Source: Bacteroidota bacterium (lineage in GTDB: Bacteria; Bacteroidota; Bacteroidia; Bacteroidales; F082). Taken from it: 34,486 nucleotides of DNA. Both the position numbers and the translations under genes were made by a program. The stretch is from positions 1 through 34,486 of the forward strand of contig JAERTF010000022.1 in NCBI GenBank assembly GCA_016845105.1, in the 5' to 3' direction. The notes under the pieces are model-generated. The model saw only the letters and a list, made by a program, of their open reading frames with translations, was not told the DNA's origin and ran no database searches. Numbering within the stretch: position 1 is the stretch's first letter; each line of letters starts with the position of its first letter. This document shows positions 1 to 9,421 of this stretch, one piece after another.

Positions 1-146
1 GCTTGGTAGTATTTAAGTTAATATCTGTATAATACAAATCCAGCTCACACTTGTATTCGTTTCGAGAAACACTTTAAGAATCATTACATAACGCAACTCT
101 ATAATCTAGAATCCATTTTTAGATATCGCATTGAAATAGTAAAATA

Positions 147-177
147 TTGATCAAATGAAAAGCAAATAATACCTTTG
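147..177 (+). promoter_or_regulatory. Candidate Bacteroidota promoter at left edge, facing right
   Basis: TTG at 147-149 and TACCTTTG at 170-177 (an exact TAnnTTTG) lie 20 bp apart, the arrangement of the -33/-7 elements used by the Bacteroidota primary sigma factor. It points toward the 3' end of the oppositely oriented GH3 gene. The only reading frame just downstream is a 14-codon one starting with ATG at 185 and ending at 229. The rest of bases 1-256 shows no coding frame on either strand, no RNA gene and no clear terminator. The promoter may drive a short or antisense RNA, or be a chance match in AT-rich DNA. Confidence 0.35.
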
Positions 178-256
178 AATTACAATGGCTAAGTGTATTC
201 TTAAATATTTTACAGACACCAAGGGATAAATAAATCATTTTCGTTGGTTGACATTC

Positions 257-3034
257 CTATTCCCGACAAAACTTCTTAAAATACCTTCCTGAACCATCCT
301 TAATCTCTATAAAATACATACCATCAGTTAAACTATCATCAAGCACGAACATATGTTTATTTATACCCAATTGTGATTTGCCAATAAAAAGATTCTGAGC
401 AAGTTTCCCCTCAATAGTATATAGCTTTATGCTCATACTACCAGATACTAAATTTGAAAACTTAATATTAATACTATTTCTTGCTGGGTTAGGATATAAC
501 TCAATATCCGAAATCATTTTACTATAATCATGCACACCATCAATTAGTGAAAAGTCAAAGTAATTTATATTAAATCCATCTGATTGCGCTTTGACTTTCA
601 TAACATATTCGCCTTCTTCCAAAAGAAGATTAGCCGTGAAATTTTGCCATGATTGCCAGCCATTTGTTGAGTTAAACTGCACAATAGTTTGATTTGCATC
701 ATTAAAAGTAAGTTGTAGACTTCCTCCTACAAATCCTGAAATTCTTGAATTAATTTCATATTGGCCAGCTTGTGTAACTGTAATATTATATTTCATCCAG
801 TCACCTGATTCAATAAATCCAACATTAGTACCACCACCAATATCTGAACATGGTTCCGTCTGTACTCCATACATATCAAAATAATTCTCAGCTTGAACTA
901 CACCGGGAATATTTGTTGTACCTCCAACGCTTGTTGTAGCGTTAAATACAAAATAATCATTAAAATTTATAAGTGGTAAACCTGATGATAAAATTCCATC
1001 TCCAATATATGAAATACTTATGTTTTGATCAGGTTGTTGAATGCTGTTATCCAACTCAATAATAATTACACTGGGATCACCCTCTGAAATTGTAAGACCT
1101 ACAATATTGTTAGAAACTAAATTGCCATTAATTTTTAGAATAAAATCTTCAGGATTATCATCGATAACATTTACAATATCTGATAAAGCTAAAAATATAT
1201 TCTCACCGGTGTCATCAGAAACAGCAGAGTAGGGGAGTAAACTGGTGCTTGTAAGTTGAATTGGAAACTCATCTAGTCCATGTTTATATTCGTACAACGG
1301 CGAATAATCAGAATCACCATAGTTTATGGGTATCTGACTCATATCTTTTGGCCAAGAGTGACTTAACTTTCCAGATGGATTATAATCACCAAAAAGGATT
1401 TCTGCAACTCCTGATCCTTCGGTACCAGGGAGCCATGCTGCAATAAAAGCATCAGTATAAGGCAGTGCTTCACCAATGATCATAGGTCTCCCTGAAATTA
1501 AAACAGCAATAACGGGTATTCCTTTATTCTTGATGGATTTAATCATATTTATATCACTCTGCTCAATATTGAGTGATGTCTTATCACCCGCTCCTTCAGC
1601 ATACGGGTCTTCACCAATTACCACAACTGCCACATCAACAGAACCTGCATAGTTGCCTAACTCTGAATAAACTACTTCACTAGACTGCACCGCATCTTGT
1701 ATACCTTTAAGTATATTTGTGCCGATTGTTATATTTCCATTTGATCCTTGCCATGATATGCTCCACCCTCCACATTGAGCTCCAAGATCATTTGCCAGCC
1801 TTCCGGCAACAAGTATTTTCTTGTCATCTTTATGTAGAGGTAATACATCATTCTTAGCGTCCAACAGAACTATAGATTCTCTAACAGCCTGTCTTGCTAC
1901 ATCACGATGACTTTCGGATCCAACGGATGGTATTAGCGTCTGATCTGCCAGTGGTTCATCAAAAAGATTTAACAAAAACTTTTGTTTTAATATCCTTCTT
2001 ACAGCATCATCAATCCTATCCATACTTACCTCATTGTCAACAACTAGACTCTTTAATACACTTATGAAATAAATATATCTATCCGGAACCATCACCATAT
2101 CAATCCCGGCATTTATCGACCTTTTTACTGCTTCACGATAATCCTCAGAAACCTGATCAACACCCTTCCAGTCCGATACAATAAACCCTTCAAATCCCAA
2201 TTCAGTTTTAAGTACATCAGTCAATAAATAATTATGTCCATGTAATTTCTGGCCATTCCAACTATTGAATGATGCCATAATAGACCCAACGTTAGACTCA
2301 ATTGCGTCTATATAACCGGCCATATGTAGGTTCCTGAGTAGTTCTTCTGAAATTTGGGTATTACCCTGATCAACACCATTTGTTGTTCCACCATCTCCAA
2401 CAAAGTGTTTCACACAAGCTAGGATAGTTTCTTTAGTACTCAAATCGGTACTTTGTAATCCAATAACAGATGCAGACGACATTATTTTTTGAATTTCAGA
2501 TGTTTCACCAAAACCTTCATAAGTTCTGCCCCATCTTTCATTTTGAGGCACAGTTATGCAAGGACTAAAAGTCCAATCAATTCCAGTAGCAGCAACCTCC
2601 TTGGCTGTTATTTGATTTACTGTTGTAACTAAATCTGTATTCCAAGTGCAACCCAGTCCAATATTATGAGGGAAAATTACAGCCCCATAAACGTTATTAT
2701 GACCATGTACAGCATCTACTCCATATATTAAAGGAATTCCTAATCTACTTTGTAAGGCAACCTGTTGATATTGATCGTACATATTAGCCCAACCTTGTGG
2801 TGTATTATTTGATGGTGCTGATCCTCCACCACTGAGTAGTGATCCCAGACTATAATATGAAATATCATTAATTGACTCAAGCGAACCTCTTTCGGCTTGG
2901 GCCATCTGCCCAATTTTTTCATCCAATGTCATTAAATTAAGAACACTATCAACTTTTTGATCCAAATCAGGGTTTTGGCAGGAAGAACTATACGTTATGC
3001 CAACAAAAATAACAACGGTAATAAAATACTTCAT
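257..3034 (-). CDS. GH3 beta-glucosidase with CBM6 and T9SS sorting domain
   Basis: This 925-residue exo-acting glucosidase should release glucose from beta-gluco-oligosaccharides in the periplasm or outside the cell. Residues 25-600 form the two-domain GH3 core. KHF is at 209-211, and the nucleophile motif GFIVSDWKG places the catalytic Asp at D288. Residues 600-700 look like an Ig/SwmB-type beta domain. Residues 711-832 are a CBM6 ('VVQAENY', 'ESGDWMKYN'). Residues 845-925 are a T9SS type A sorting domain starting 'ELYPNPARNSINIKF'. The N-terminus is a signal peptide ending SSSC, which could also be read as a lipobox at C19; a lipoprotein that also carries a T9SS domain would be unusual, so ordinary cleavage is more likely. 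It is transcribed away from the regulator and the rest of the locus. The GH3 assignment is firm; the exact linkage cleaved is not. Confidence 0.93.
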   Translation of the reverse strand: MKYFITVVIFVGITYSSSCQNPDLDQKVDSVLNLMTLDEKIGQMAQAERGSLESINDISYYSLGSLLSGGGSAPSNNTPQGWANMYDQYQQVALQSRLGIPLIYGVDAVHGHNNVYGAVIFPHNIGLGCTWNTDLVTTVNQITAKEVAATGIDWTFSPCITVPQNERWGRTYEGFGETSEIQKIMSSASVIGLQSTDLSTKETILACVKHFVGDGGTTNGVDQGNTQISEELLRNLHMAGYIDAIESNVGSIMASFNSWNGQKLHGHNYLLTDVLKTELGFEGFIVSDWKGVDQVSEDYREAVKRSINAGIDMVMVPDRYIYFISVLKSLVVDNEVSMDRIDDAVRRILKQKFLLNLFDEPLADQTLIPSVGSESHRDVARQAVRESIVLLDAKNDVLPLHKDDKKILVAGRLANDLGAQCGGWSISWQGSNGNITIGTNILKGIQDAVQSSEVVYSELGNYAGSVDVAVVVIGEDPYAEGAGDKTSLNIEQSDINMIKSIKNKGIPVIAVLISGRPMIIGEALPYTDAFIAAWLPGTEGSGVAEILFGDYNPSGKLSHSWPKDMSQIPINYGDSDYSPLYEYKHGLDEFPIQLTSTSLLPYSAVSDDTGENIFLALSDIVNVIDDNPEDFILKINGNLVSNNIVGLTISEGDPSVIIIELDNSIQQPDQNISISYIGDGILSSGLPLINFNDYFVFNATTSVGGTTNIPGVVQAENYFDMYGVQTEPCSDIGGGTNVGFIESGDWMKYNITVTQAGQYEINSRISGFVGGSLQLTFNDANQTIVQFNSTNGWQSWQNFTANLLLEEGEYVMKVKAQSDGFNINYFDFSLIDGVHDYSKMISDIELYPNPARNSINIKFSNLVSGSMSIKLYTIEGKLAQNLFIGKSQLGINKHMFVLDDSLTDGMYFIEIKDGSGRYFKKFCRE

Positions 3035-3053
3035 TTTTTGTGTTTTAATATCG

Positions 3054-3082
3054 CAAAAATACTCAATTGATTGTAGTACAAA
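3054..3082 (-). promoter_or_regulatory. Promoter of the GH3 gene
   Basis: On the minus strand TTTG (3082-3079) and TATTTTTG (3061-3054) match the Bacteroidota -33 and -7 elements with a 17-bp gap, slightly shorter than usual. Transcription would start about 15 bases before the GH3 ATG. In the same 164-bp divergent region (3035-3198), the regulator has only a weaker -7-like TAATTTCG at 3172-3179 and no evident -33. The 9-bp direct repeat AATACATCA occurs at 3102-3110 and 3113-3121, one helical turn apart, and could be a regulator site. Confidence 0.5.
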
Positions 3083-3198
3083 TAATTTAGCATACCCGAT
3101 TAATACATCATAAATACATCAAAAATGTAAAATTAGGAGGTGGGGAGAAAATAATATTCAAAGGTTTTAACTAATTTCGCAAACAAAAGTTAAGAAAC

Positions 3199-6081
3199 AT
3201 GGTATTTGTGAAGAATATTTTTTTAGTTTTAAATATCCTCTTATTAAACATTGCATTGATAGCAAACACGAGCTACAGAGGTACACCATTTGTTAAAAAT
3301 TATAAGCGAATAGATTACCAAGCTGGAAGCCAAACATGGGAAATTCAGCAAGGTAGTAATGGGATAATGTACTTTGCAAATAATAACGGGCTATTGGAAT
3401 TTGATGGAATTGAGTGGAATGTTTATAAACTACCTAACAAAAGTATTTTAAGGTCAATTAAAAGCGGAGAAGATGGAATTATTTATGCCGGAGGCTTTAA
3501 CGAATTAGGGTATTTTGAAGTTGGTGAGATGGGCAAAGCCGTTTATACATCGATTTTAGATTTGATACCAAAAGAATTTCGAGACTTTGGTGATGTATGG
3601 AAAATATACCAGCACCCTGATGGAATAATATTTCAAACTTATTACCAGATTATGTTTTATAAAGATGATACTGTTAATATTATCGAAGCTCCATCAATTT
3701 TCCATTTTTCCTACAATGTAAATAATGAATACTATGTAAACGATATGGAAAAGGGGCTATTGCGTTATGCCATGGGCGACTTATTTCCTCTAAATGGAAT
3801 GGAAGCTCTTAAAGGTGAAGAAATTTGGGGAATATTGCCATATGATAACAAGCTCTTGATATCAACCTCATCCAATGGTACATATTTTTATAATGGTAAT
3901 TCACTCAAACCAATCACCAATAAATCAACTCCATTTCTTAAAAAGAATCAGATATATTGCTCTGTTTTAATAAATGATGATATTGCTTTCGGTACAATTC
4001 AAGATGGAATATTAATTTGTGATAAAGATGGAAATTCAATATACCAATTAAACAAGGGTGACGGATTACAAAACAATACTATACTTTGTATGAAGTTAGA
4101 TTTCTTGGGAAACTTATGGTTAGGAACTGACCATGGAATTGATTATATTGAAATAAACTCACCATTATCGCAAATAACTGACAATTACGGTTTAAGTGCA
4201 GGATATGCCGCACATATTCTGGATGACAGATTATATTTAGGCACAAATCAAGGCTTGTTTACACAAGGAAAATTCGATCATGGTTCTGATGAAAGAAGTC
4301 CTATGAAAATGAACTTAATAGAGGAAACCAAAGGGCAAGTGTGGTCATTAAGAGAAATTGATGGTCAATTATTTTGTGGACATAATAATGGATCTTTTAT
4401 AATTAATGATACAAGTGCTTTGAAAATTTCAGACATTCAGGGAGCATGGATGTTCTCACAGGTGCCTGACAACGCAGATAAGATAATTGGAGGTACATAC
4501 ACCGGCCTAAGCCTATTTAAAAAGGTTGATGGTATCTGGAAGTTTATAAAACAATTATCAGGATTTTCTGAATCGGCAAGAGCAATTGAGTTTGATAATG
4601 ATGGTTCTTTATGGATGGCTCATGGTTATAAAGGTGTATTTCATATATTTTTCAATAGTGATTATGATAGCATTGTTAATGTTAATTTCTACAATGCTCA
4701 AAATAGCAACCTTCCATTACAGGTTACAGGTATAGTTAAGATTGGAGATAAGATACTATTTCCCAGTTCGGATGGTATATTGGAGTACTCAGTAGACCTG
4801 GATAACTTTTTGAATAACAATAAGTACAATCGTATATTTGAAGACAAACCACCTCAAACAATAAAAAAGGACAAAAGTGATAATTTATGGTATTTCAGCG
4901 GTAATAATGTTGGTGTTCTTAGGCAGGGTGAAGATGGTAATTATATGGATGTAACACTACCTTTCAAAGAAATTGCAGGAAAATTCATATATAGTTTTGA
5001 AATGGTTTATCCATATAATAATGATAATGTGTTTTTTGGAGTTGAGGACGGATTTATACATTATAATCCATCCATTTCAAAAGTGTATGATTATAGTTTC
5101 TCATGTTATTTGAAATCAATGCATACATTTAATCCTGATTCGGTCTACATCATACCCATTGAATCGGATGAAAAAGATATAGTGCTTGATTACAAAAATA
5201 ATAGTCTTGAATTTAGTTTTTCGGCCAATGATTATGAGAATCCTGATAATATTTTGTTCTCAACGATACTTGAGGGTAACGATAAAGAATGGTCATCCTG
5301 GCAAAAGCGAAATACACGCACATACACAAATCTTTATGAAGGAAAGTACACGTTTAATGTAAGAGCAAAAAATACTTATGGTACGATTACCTCTGAACAA
5401 AGCTTTTCTTTTAGTATAAAACCTCCATTCCTAAGATCTTTTTATGCCTACATAATTTACACTTTTATTTTCTTCATAATAATCCTACTTATTAGACTTT
5501 TCATAAAAAGACGTTTTATAAAAGCGAAACGTAAAAGTGAGAAGGTTCAGCAAGAGCTTTATCGAAGAAAGGAAGCACAGCTTAAACAAGAGGGACTTGA
5601 AGCAGAAAAAGAAATCATTCGTATGCGCAACGATAAACTGAGGGAGGGTATCAAACAAAAAGATAAAGAGCTCGCAAATTCCACCATGGAAATGCTTCAT
5701 AAGAATGAAATGCTCATAACCTTACGTGACGAACTAAAACGATTATCCAAACTCAGAGGTGATAATCAGCAATATGATGTTACCAGATTGGTCCGTTCGA
5801 TTAATAAAGAAATCGATAACGAGAAGCAATGGCAAGTATTTGAAACTCATTTTGAAAGCGTTCACGAGGAATTTCTGCAACGAATAAAAATAAAGTATCC
5901 TAAATTAACACCCCGTGAGCTTAAATTATGCGCATACTTAAGGATGAATATTTCAAGTAAAGAAATATCTGTGCTTATGAATATTTCAACACGTGGCGTC
6001 GAGATTAGCAGATATAGATTGAGAAAAAAACTTGGTCTTTCTCGAGATATCAATCTAACTGATTTTATTTTATCATTTTAA
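3199..6081 (+). CDS. Membrane-spanning propeller/Y_Y_Y/HTH regulator without kinase
   Basis: This 960-residue protein is the probable glycan sensor and transcription activator of the PUL. A signal peptide (residues 1-23) is followed by a long two-component-regulator beta-propeller with repeats such as 'GNLWLGTDHGIDYI' (about residue 303) and 'DGSLWMAHG'. A Y_Y_Y domain sits at about 664-744 and one transmembrane helix at about 748-770. A charged coiled coil runs to about 850, and a LuxR-like helix-turn-helix covers 902-960 ('LTPRELKLCAYLRMNISSKE'). The layout is that of a hybrid two-component sensor, but no histidine kinase, receiver or AraC domain is present. The HTH is tied to the membrane, as in SusR-type regulators. 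It would sense oligosaccharides in the periplasm and bind DNA from the inner membrane. It lies directly before the susC control region. The ligand is inferred from context. Confidence 0.88.
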   Translation: MVFVKNIFLVLNILLLNIALIANTSYRGTPFVKNYKRIDYQAGSQTWEIQQGSNGIMYFANNNGLLEFDGIEWNVYKLPNKSILRSIKSGEDGIIYAGGFNELGYFEVGEMGKAVYTSILDLIPKEFRDFGDVWKIYQHPDGIIFQTYYQIMFYKDDTVNIIEAPSIFHFSYNVNNEYYVNDMEKGLLRYAMGDLFPLNGMEALKGEEIWGILPYDNKLLISTSSNGTYFYNGNSLKPITNKSTPFLKKNQIYCSVLINDDIAFGTIQDGILICDKDGNSIYQLNKGDGLQNNTILCMKLDFLGNLWLGTDHGIDYIEINSPLSQITDNYGLSAGYAAHILDDRLYLGTNQGLFTQGKFDHGSDERSPMKMNLIEETKGQVWSLREIDGQLFCGHNNGSFIINDTSALKISDIQGAWMFSQVPDNADKIIGGTYTGLSLFKKVDGIWKFIKQLSGFSESARAIEFDNDGSLWMAHGYKGVFHIFFNSDYDSIVNVNFYNAQNSNLPLQVTGIVKIGDKILFPSSDGILEYSVDLDNFLNNNKYNRIFEDKPPQTIKKDKSDNLWYFSGNNVGVLRQGEDGNYMDVTLPFKEIAGKFIYSFEMVYPYNNDNVFFGVEDGFIHYNPSISKVYDYSFSCYLKSMHTFNPDSVYIIPIESDEKDIVLDYKNNSLEFSFSANDYENPDNILFSTILEGNDKEWSSWQKRNTRTYTNLYEGKYTFNVRAKNTYGTITSEQSFSFSIKPPFLRSFYAYIIYTFIFFIIILLIRLFIKRRFIKAKRKSEKVQQELYRRKEAQLKQEGLEAEKEIIRMRNDKLREGIKQKDKELANSTMEMLHKNEMLITLRDELKRLSKLRGDNQQYDVTRLVRSINKEIDNEKQWQVFETHFESVHEEFLQRIKIKYPKLTPRELKLCAYLRMNISSKEISVLMNISTRGVEISRYRLRKKLGLSRDINLTDFILSF

Positions 6082-6366
6082 TTTTTTAGCTAAATGTCAT
6101 TAAACACATTGTTGATGTATATCTGTGTGTGATTTATGTTTTGCTTGAAAATACTGATATACAGTTCTGTATATCCTGTATTGTTGTATAAATGTTGTGG
6201 TAATATATAGCAATGATGTAATATTGATGAGGTTAATTACTTGCCATACGGTACATTATGCTAGATATTTGCAATCGATTGAAATTTTTTCATTTTTTAA
6301 TATTATTCCGAATGATACAACTGAAAACACAATATTTCGCATAATTAATAATTAATCAAATTCACT
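6082..6366 (+). promoter_or_regulatory. Control region upstream of susC
   Basis: This 285-bp non-coding stretch separates the regulator from susC. It holds the inverted repeat at 6156-6175 (listed separately), an extra TGTATATC half-site at 6116-6123, TGATGTAT at 6113-6120, TGATGTAAT at 6214-6222 and TGATGA at 6225-6230. A candidate promoter is TTG at 6279-6281 with a poor -7 element TATTATTC at 6301-6308, 19 bp apart. A weak -7 fits a gene that needs an activator. No strong terminator follows the regulator, so some read-through into susC is possible. Confidence 0.5.
6156..6175. promoter_or_regulatory. Inverted repeat, candidate regulator operator
   Basis: GATATACAG-TT-CTGTATATC is a perfect 9-bp inverted repeat with a 2-bp spacer. 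It lies about 105-125 bp upstream of the candidate susC -33 element. The half-site TGTATATC recurs at 6116-6123, 52 bp before its copy at 6168-6175, close to five helical turns. Symmetry, position and phasing suggest a binding site for a dimeric HTH protein such as the adjacent regulator. Binding is inferred, not shown. Confidence 0.5.
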
Positions 6367-9300
6367 ATGAAAAAAATCTATTATGTTTTAACCATGCTTT
6401 TTTTCTTTTTGGCAATGCAGATAATTGCACAAGAAAAAACAATAACTGGTATTGTTACGTCAGCAGATGATGGTTTATCCATGCCTGGCGTTACTGTTTT
6501 GATAAAAGGAACAGTAACTGGAACAATAACCGGTATTGATGGCGATTATACATTAACAAATGTTCCAGATGGTGCTGTTATTGTATTTTCCTATATCGGA
6601 ATGAAACCGGTCGAAATTAACTATGAAGGACAAAAAATTGTTGATGTAGTGCTTGAGTCAGATATATCGCAACTAAATGAAGTTGTTGTTATTGGTTATG
6701 GTACTGTAAAAAAGAAAGATGTAACTGGCGCTGTTTCTATTGTTGATTCTAAAACAATCAAACAATTAAATCCTGTTAAAGTTGAACAGGCATTACAAGG
6801 AACAATGACAGGTGTTAACGTAACCGAACAATCTGGGGCGCCTGGAGCTGGATTGGATGTACGAATACGTGGTATATCTACTAATGGTGATGCTGCTCCA
6901 GTTGCTATAATAGATGGTTATGAAGGAGATTTAGGAACACTTAATCCGGCAGATATTGAAACTATTACTGTACTAAAAGATGCGCAGGCTGCTATATACG
7001 GAACAATTGGTGCCAATGGTATTATTCTTATTACCACAAAATCTGGTAAAAGAAATACACCTACAACAGTTAAGTTTAATAGTACAACTGGAATTCAGCA
7101 AACCACACGTAAACTCCCAGTATTAAATGCAACCGAATACGCTGTATTATTAAATGAAAGTTATGCAAGTGCAGGTAAACCTCTTCCATTCCCCGACGTT
7201 TCAGGAATGGGAAAAGGAACTAACTGGCAAGATCAACTATTTTCAACAGCACCTGTTTTTGATAACAACATAAATATTTCCGGGGGCTCAGAAAAAATGA
7301 CATATTCACTAAGTGCATCTGACTTCAGACAAAATGGTATTGTAGGCGGAGATAAAGCAGCATATGAAAGAACTACAGCAAGATTAAGCATGGGAGCAGA
7401 CTTTACTGAATGGCTTAAATTTAATTCAGCAATTACTTATACGCATATCGACCGAACTTCTTTCAACGATTTTGGTCTTGGATCTGTACTGTTTAATGCT
7501 GTTAATATGCCTTCTACAGTTCCTGTTTATAATCCCGATGGTAGTTATTATATTGCTCCATCTAATGTTGGTATTGAGATAATTAACCCATTACAACAAA
7601 TTGCAAATACTTTTAACTCTTATTACCTTAATAAATTCAATGGTAATGCAGGGCTTGAAGCCAAATTTGCAAAGCATTTTACAGCAACAGCAAGGATAGG
7701 ATTTAATACTTCATATGCAAATGGTAAATCATTCACAAAAGTAGTTGATTACGGAGAAGACAAAGTCTTTAATGTTCCAAGGAGTAGTGTTTATCAAAAC
7801 AGGGATAATTACAATGACTACACATTTGATGCATTTATTAATTATGACAATACATTTGCTGAACAACATCATATATCAGCCACAATTGGTACAACGGTGT
7901 ACAAAACTTGGGGTAATGGTTTAAACGCTACAGGTTATGATGTTCCTAATAACTCTTGGGAATTTGCAGATATCAGTCTTACCACTGGGTACATAGATGC
8001 AAGGTCATCAGGATCATACACCTATGATCAGCGACGTTTGTCCTATTTTGCAAGAGCACAATATGATTATAAAGGTAGGTACTTAGTATCAGCAATGTTT
8101 AGAAGGGATGCCTCAACAAAATTTGGCCCTGATAATGCTGTTGCATATTTCCCATCTGCAACACTTGGTTGGATTGTTTCGGATGAAAGTTTTTTAAAGG
8201 ATGTTGACCAAATTGATTTCCTAAAATTAAGGGCAAGTTATGGTATATTAGGCTCTGATAAAATCGACTCTTATAAATATATTTCATTACTTAATGGAGA
8301 AGGAGTTTATGTATTAAACGGACAGCTTGTATACGGAACTGCGATTGGTACATTACCAAACCCAAGTATAAAGTGGGAACAATCGGAACAAATTGACGTT
8401 GGTTTTGACCTTACATTCTTAAATGATAGAATGGATTTTACTACTGACTATTTTGTAAAAACAACTAAAGACTTGTTAATTCCTAATATTCCTGTATCAG
8501 GTATCTTAGGAACATATGCTCCTGGAGCAAGTAGTCCAACTGTTAATGCAGGAACAGTTCGAAACAGTGGACTTGAGCTAGCCCTTGGCTTTCGTGGGCC
8601 AGCTGTTGAAGATTTCAGCTATCGGATTAATTATAATCTTACTATTCTTAAAAATGAAGTTCTCAAAGTTGATAATGGTACAGGGTTCTATCCGGGCGGA
8701 AGCTTTGGAGTTAGTCAACCATTTCCAGCCCGTATGGAAGAAGGACAGCCGATGGGATATTTTTATGGATATAAAACAAATGGGTTATTTCAAACACAAG
8801 AAGAAGTTGATGCTCATCCATCACAATTAGCTTTGGGTTCAGTTGCTTCACCGGGTGATATAAGATTTGTAGATACTAATGGCGACGGGGAAATTAATTC
8901 AGATGACAAAACCTATATTGGTGATCCAATACCAGACTTTGTTATGGGATTAAACATATCAGTTAGGTATAAATCATTTGATGTTGTTGCATATGCATTT
9001 GCAAGCATTGGAAATGAAATTGTTAGAAACTATGAAAGAGCACAGCCAGATGTTAACAGATTAAGTACTTCACTTGATAGGTGGACAGGGCCTGGTACCA
9101 GCAATACAGTTCCACGAGTTATATACGGAGCAACTGCAAATACTATATTTTCGGATTATTATGTTGAAGATGGCTCTTATTTGAGACTTCAAAGACTTTC
9201 ATTGGGCTATAAAATACCCCAAGATATAACACAAAGAATAAAAATTGATGAGGTTAAATTCTTTGTTGCTGTAAATAATCTTGTTACGCTAACAAAATAT

Positions 9301-9411
9301 ATGGGCTTCGATCCAGGTGCTTCAACTGGTCAACCAATAGGCGGAGGGTTTGACTCTGGTTTCTATCCTGCTGCAAGAACATATTGGTTTGGATTTAGCA
9401 TTAACCTTTAA
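6367..9411 (+). CDS. susC-like: SusC-like TonB-dependent outer-membrane transporter
   Basis: This 1014-residue outer-membrane channel imports oligosaccharides, with its SusD partner as lid, using energy passed on by TonB. The signal peptide ends near IIAQ (residue 22). A carboxypeptidase-regulatory-like N-terminal extension covers about 24-100. The TonB box and SusC signature region 'NEVVVIGYGTVKKKDVTGAV' is at about 104-123, and the plug domain follows ('ALQGTMTGVNV', 'IRGIST', 'LKDAQAAIYG') to about 228. The remainder is beta-barrel, ending in the aromatic/hydrophobic stretch 'YWFGFSINL' typical of outer-membrane barrels. It is the first gene of the long plus-strand run, and susD starts 10 bases after its stop. 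Substrate specificity, probably beta-1,3-glucan oligosaccharides, is inferred from neighbouring enzymes. Confidence 0.95.
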   Translation: MKKIYYVLTMLFFFLAMQIIAQEKTITGIVTSADDGLSMPGVTVLIKGTVTGTITGIDGDYTLTNVPDGAVIVFSYIGMKPVEINYEGQKIVDVVLESDISQLNEVVVIGYGTVKKKDVTGAVSIVDSKTIKQLNPVKVEQALQGTMTGVNVTEQSGAPGAGLDVRIRGISTNGDAAPVAIIDGYEGDLGTLNPADIETITVLKDAQAAIYGTIGANGIILITTKSGKRNTPTTVKFNSTTGIQQTTRKLPVLNATEYAVLLNESYASAGKPLPFPDVSGMGKGTNWQDQLFSTAPVFDNNINISGGSEKMTYSLSASDFRQNGIVGGDKAAYERTTARLSMGADFTEWLKFNSAITYTHIDRTSFNDFGLGSVLFNAVNMPSTVPVYNPDGSYYIAPSNVGIEIINPLQQIANTFNSYYLNKFNGNAGLEAKFAKHFTATARIGFNTSYANGKSFTKVVDYGEDKVFNVPRSSVYQNRDNYNDYTFDAFINYDNTFAEQHHISATIGTTVYKTWGNGLNATGYDVPNNSWEFADISLTTGYIDARSSGSYTYDQRRLSYFARAQYDYKGRYLVSAMFRRDASTKFGPDNAVAYFPSATLGWIVSDESFLKDVDQIDFLKLRASYGILGSDKIDSYKYISLLNGEGVYVLNGQLVYGTAIGTLPNPSIKWEQSEQIDVGFDLTFLNDRMDFTTDYFVKTTKDLLIPNIPVSGILGTYAPGASSPTVNAGTVRNSGLELALGFRGPAVEDFSYRINYNLTILKNEVLKVDNGTGFYPGGSFGVSQPFPARMEEGQPMGYFYGYKTNGLFQTQEEVDAHPSQLALGSVASPGDIRFVDTNGDGEINSDDKTYIGDPIPDFVMGLNISVRYKSFDVVAYAFASIGNEIVRNYERAQPDVNRLSTSLDRWTGPGTSNTVPRVIYGATANTIFSDYYVEDGSYLRLQRLSLGYKIPQDITQRIKIDEVKFFVAVNNLVTLTKYMGFDPGASTGQPIGGGFDSGFYPAARTYWFGFSINL

Positions 9412-9421
9412 AAATTGAAAG

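Noticed and set aside
1..256. Partial gene at the left edge
   Set aside because: All three plus-strand frames meet a stop within about 35 bases, and the one longer open minus-strand stretch has no start codon.
3199..6081. Full hybrid two-component system
   Set aside because: The region between the transmembrane helix and the HTH is only a charged coiled coil; no H-box, ATP-binding or receiver motif is visible.
6090..6120. Terminator after the regulator gene
   Set aside because: Only a 5-bp stem (AATGT/ACATT) can be formed and no T tract follows it.
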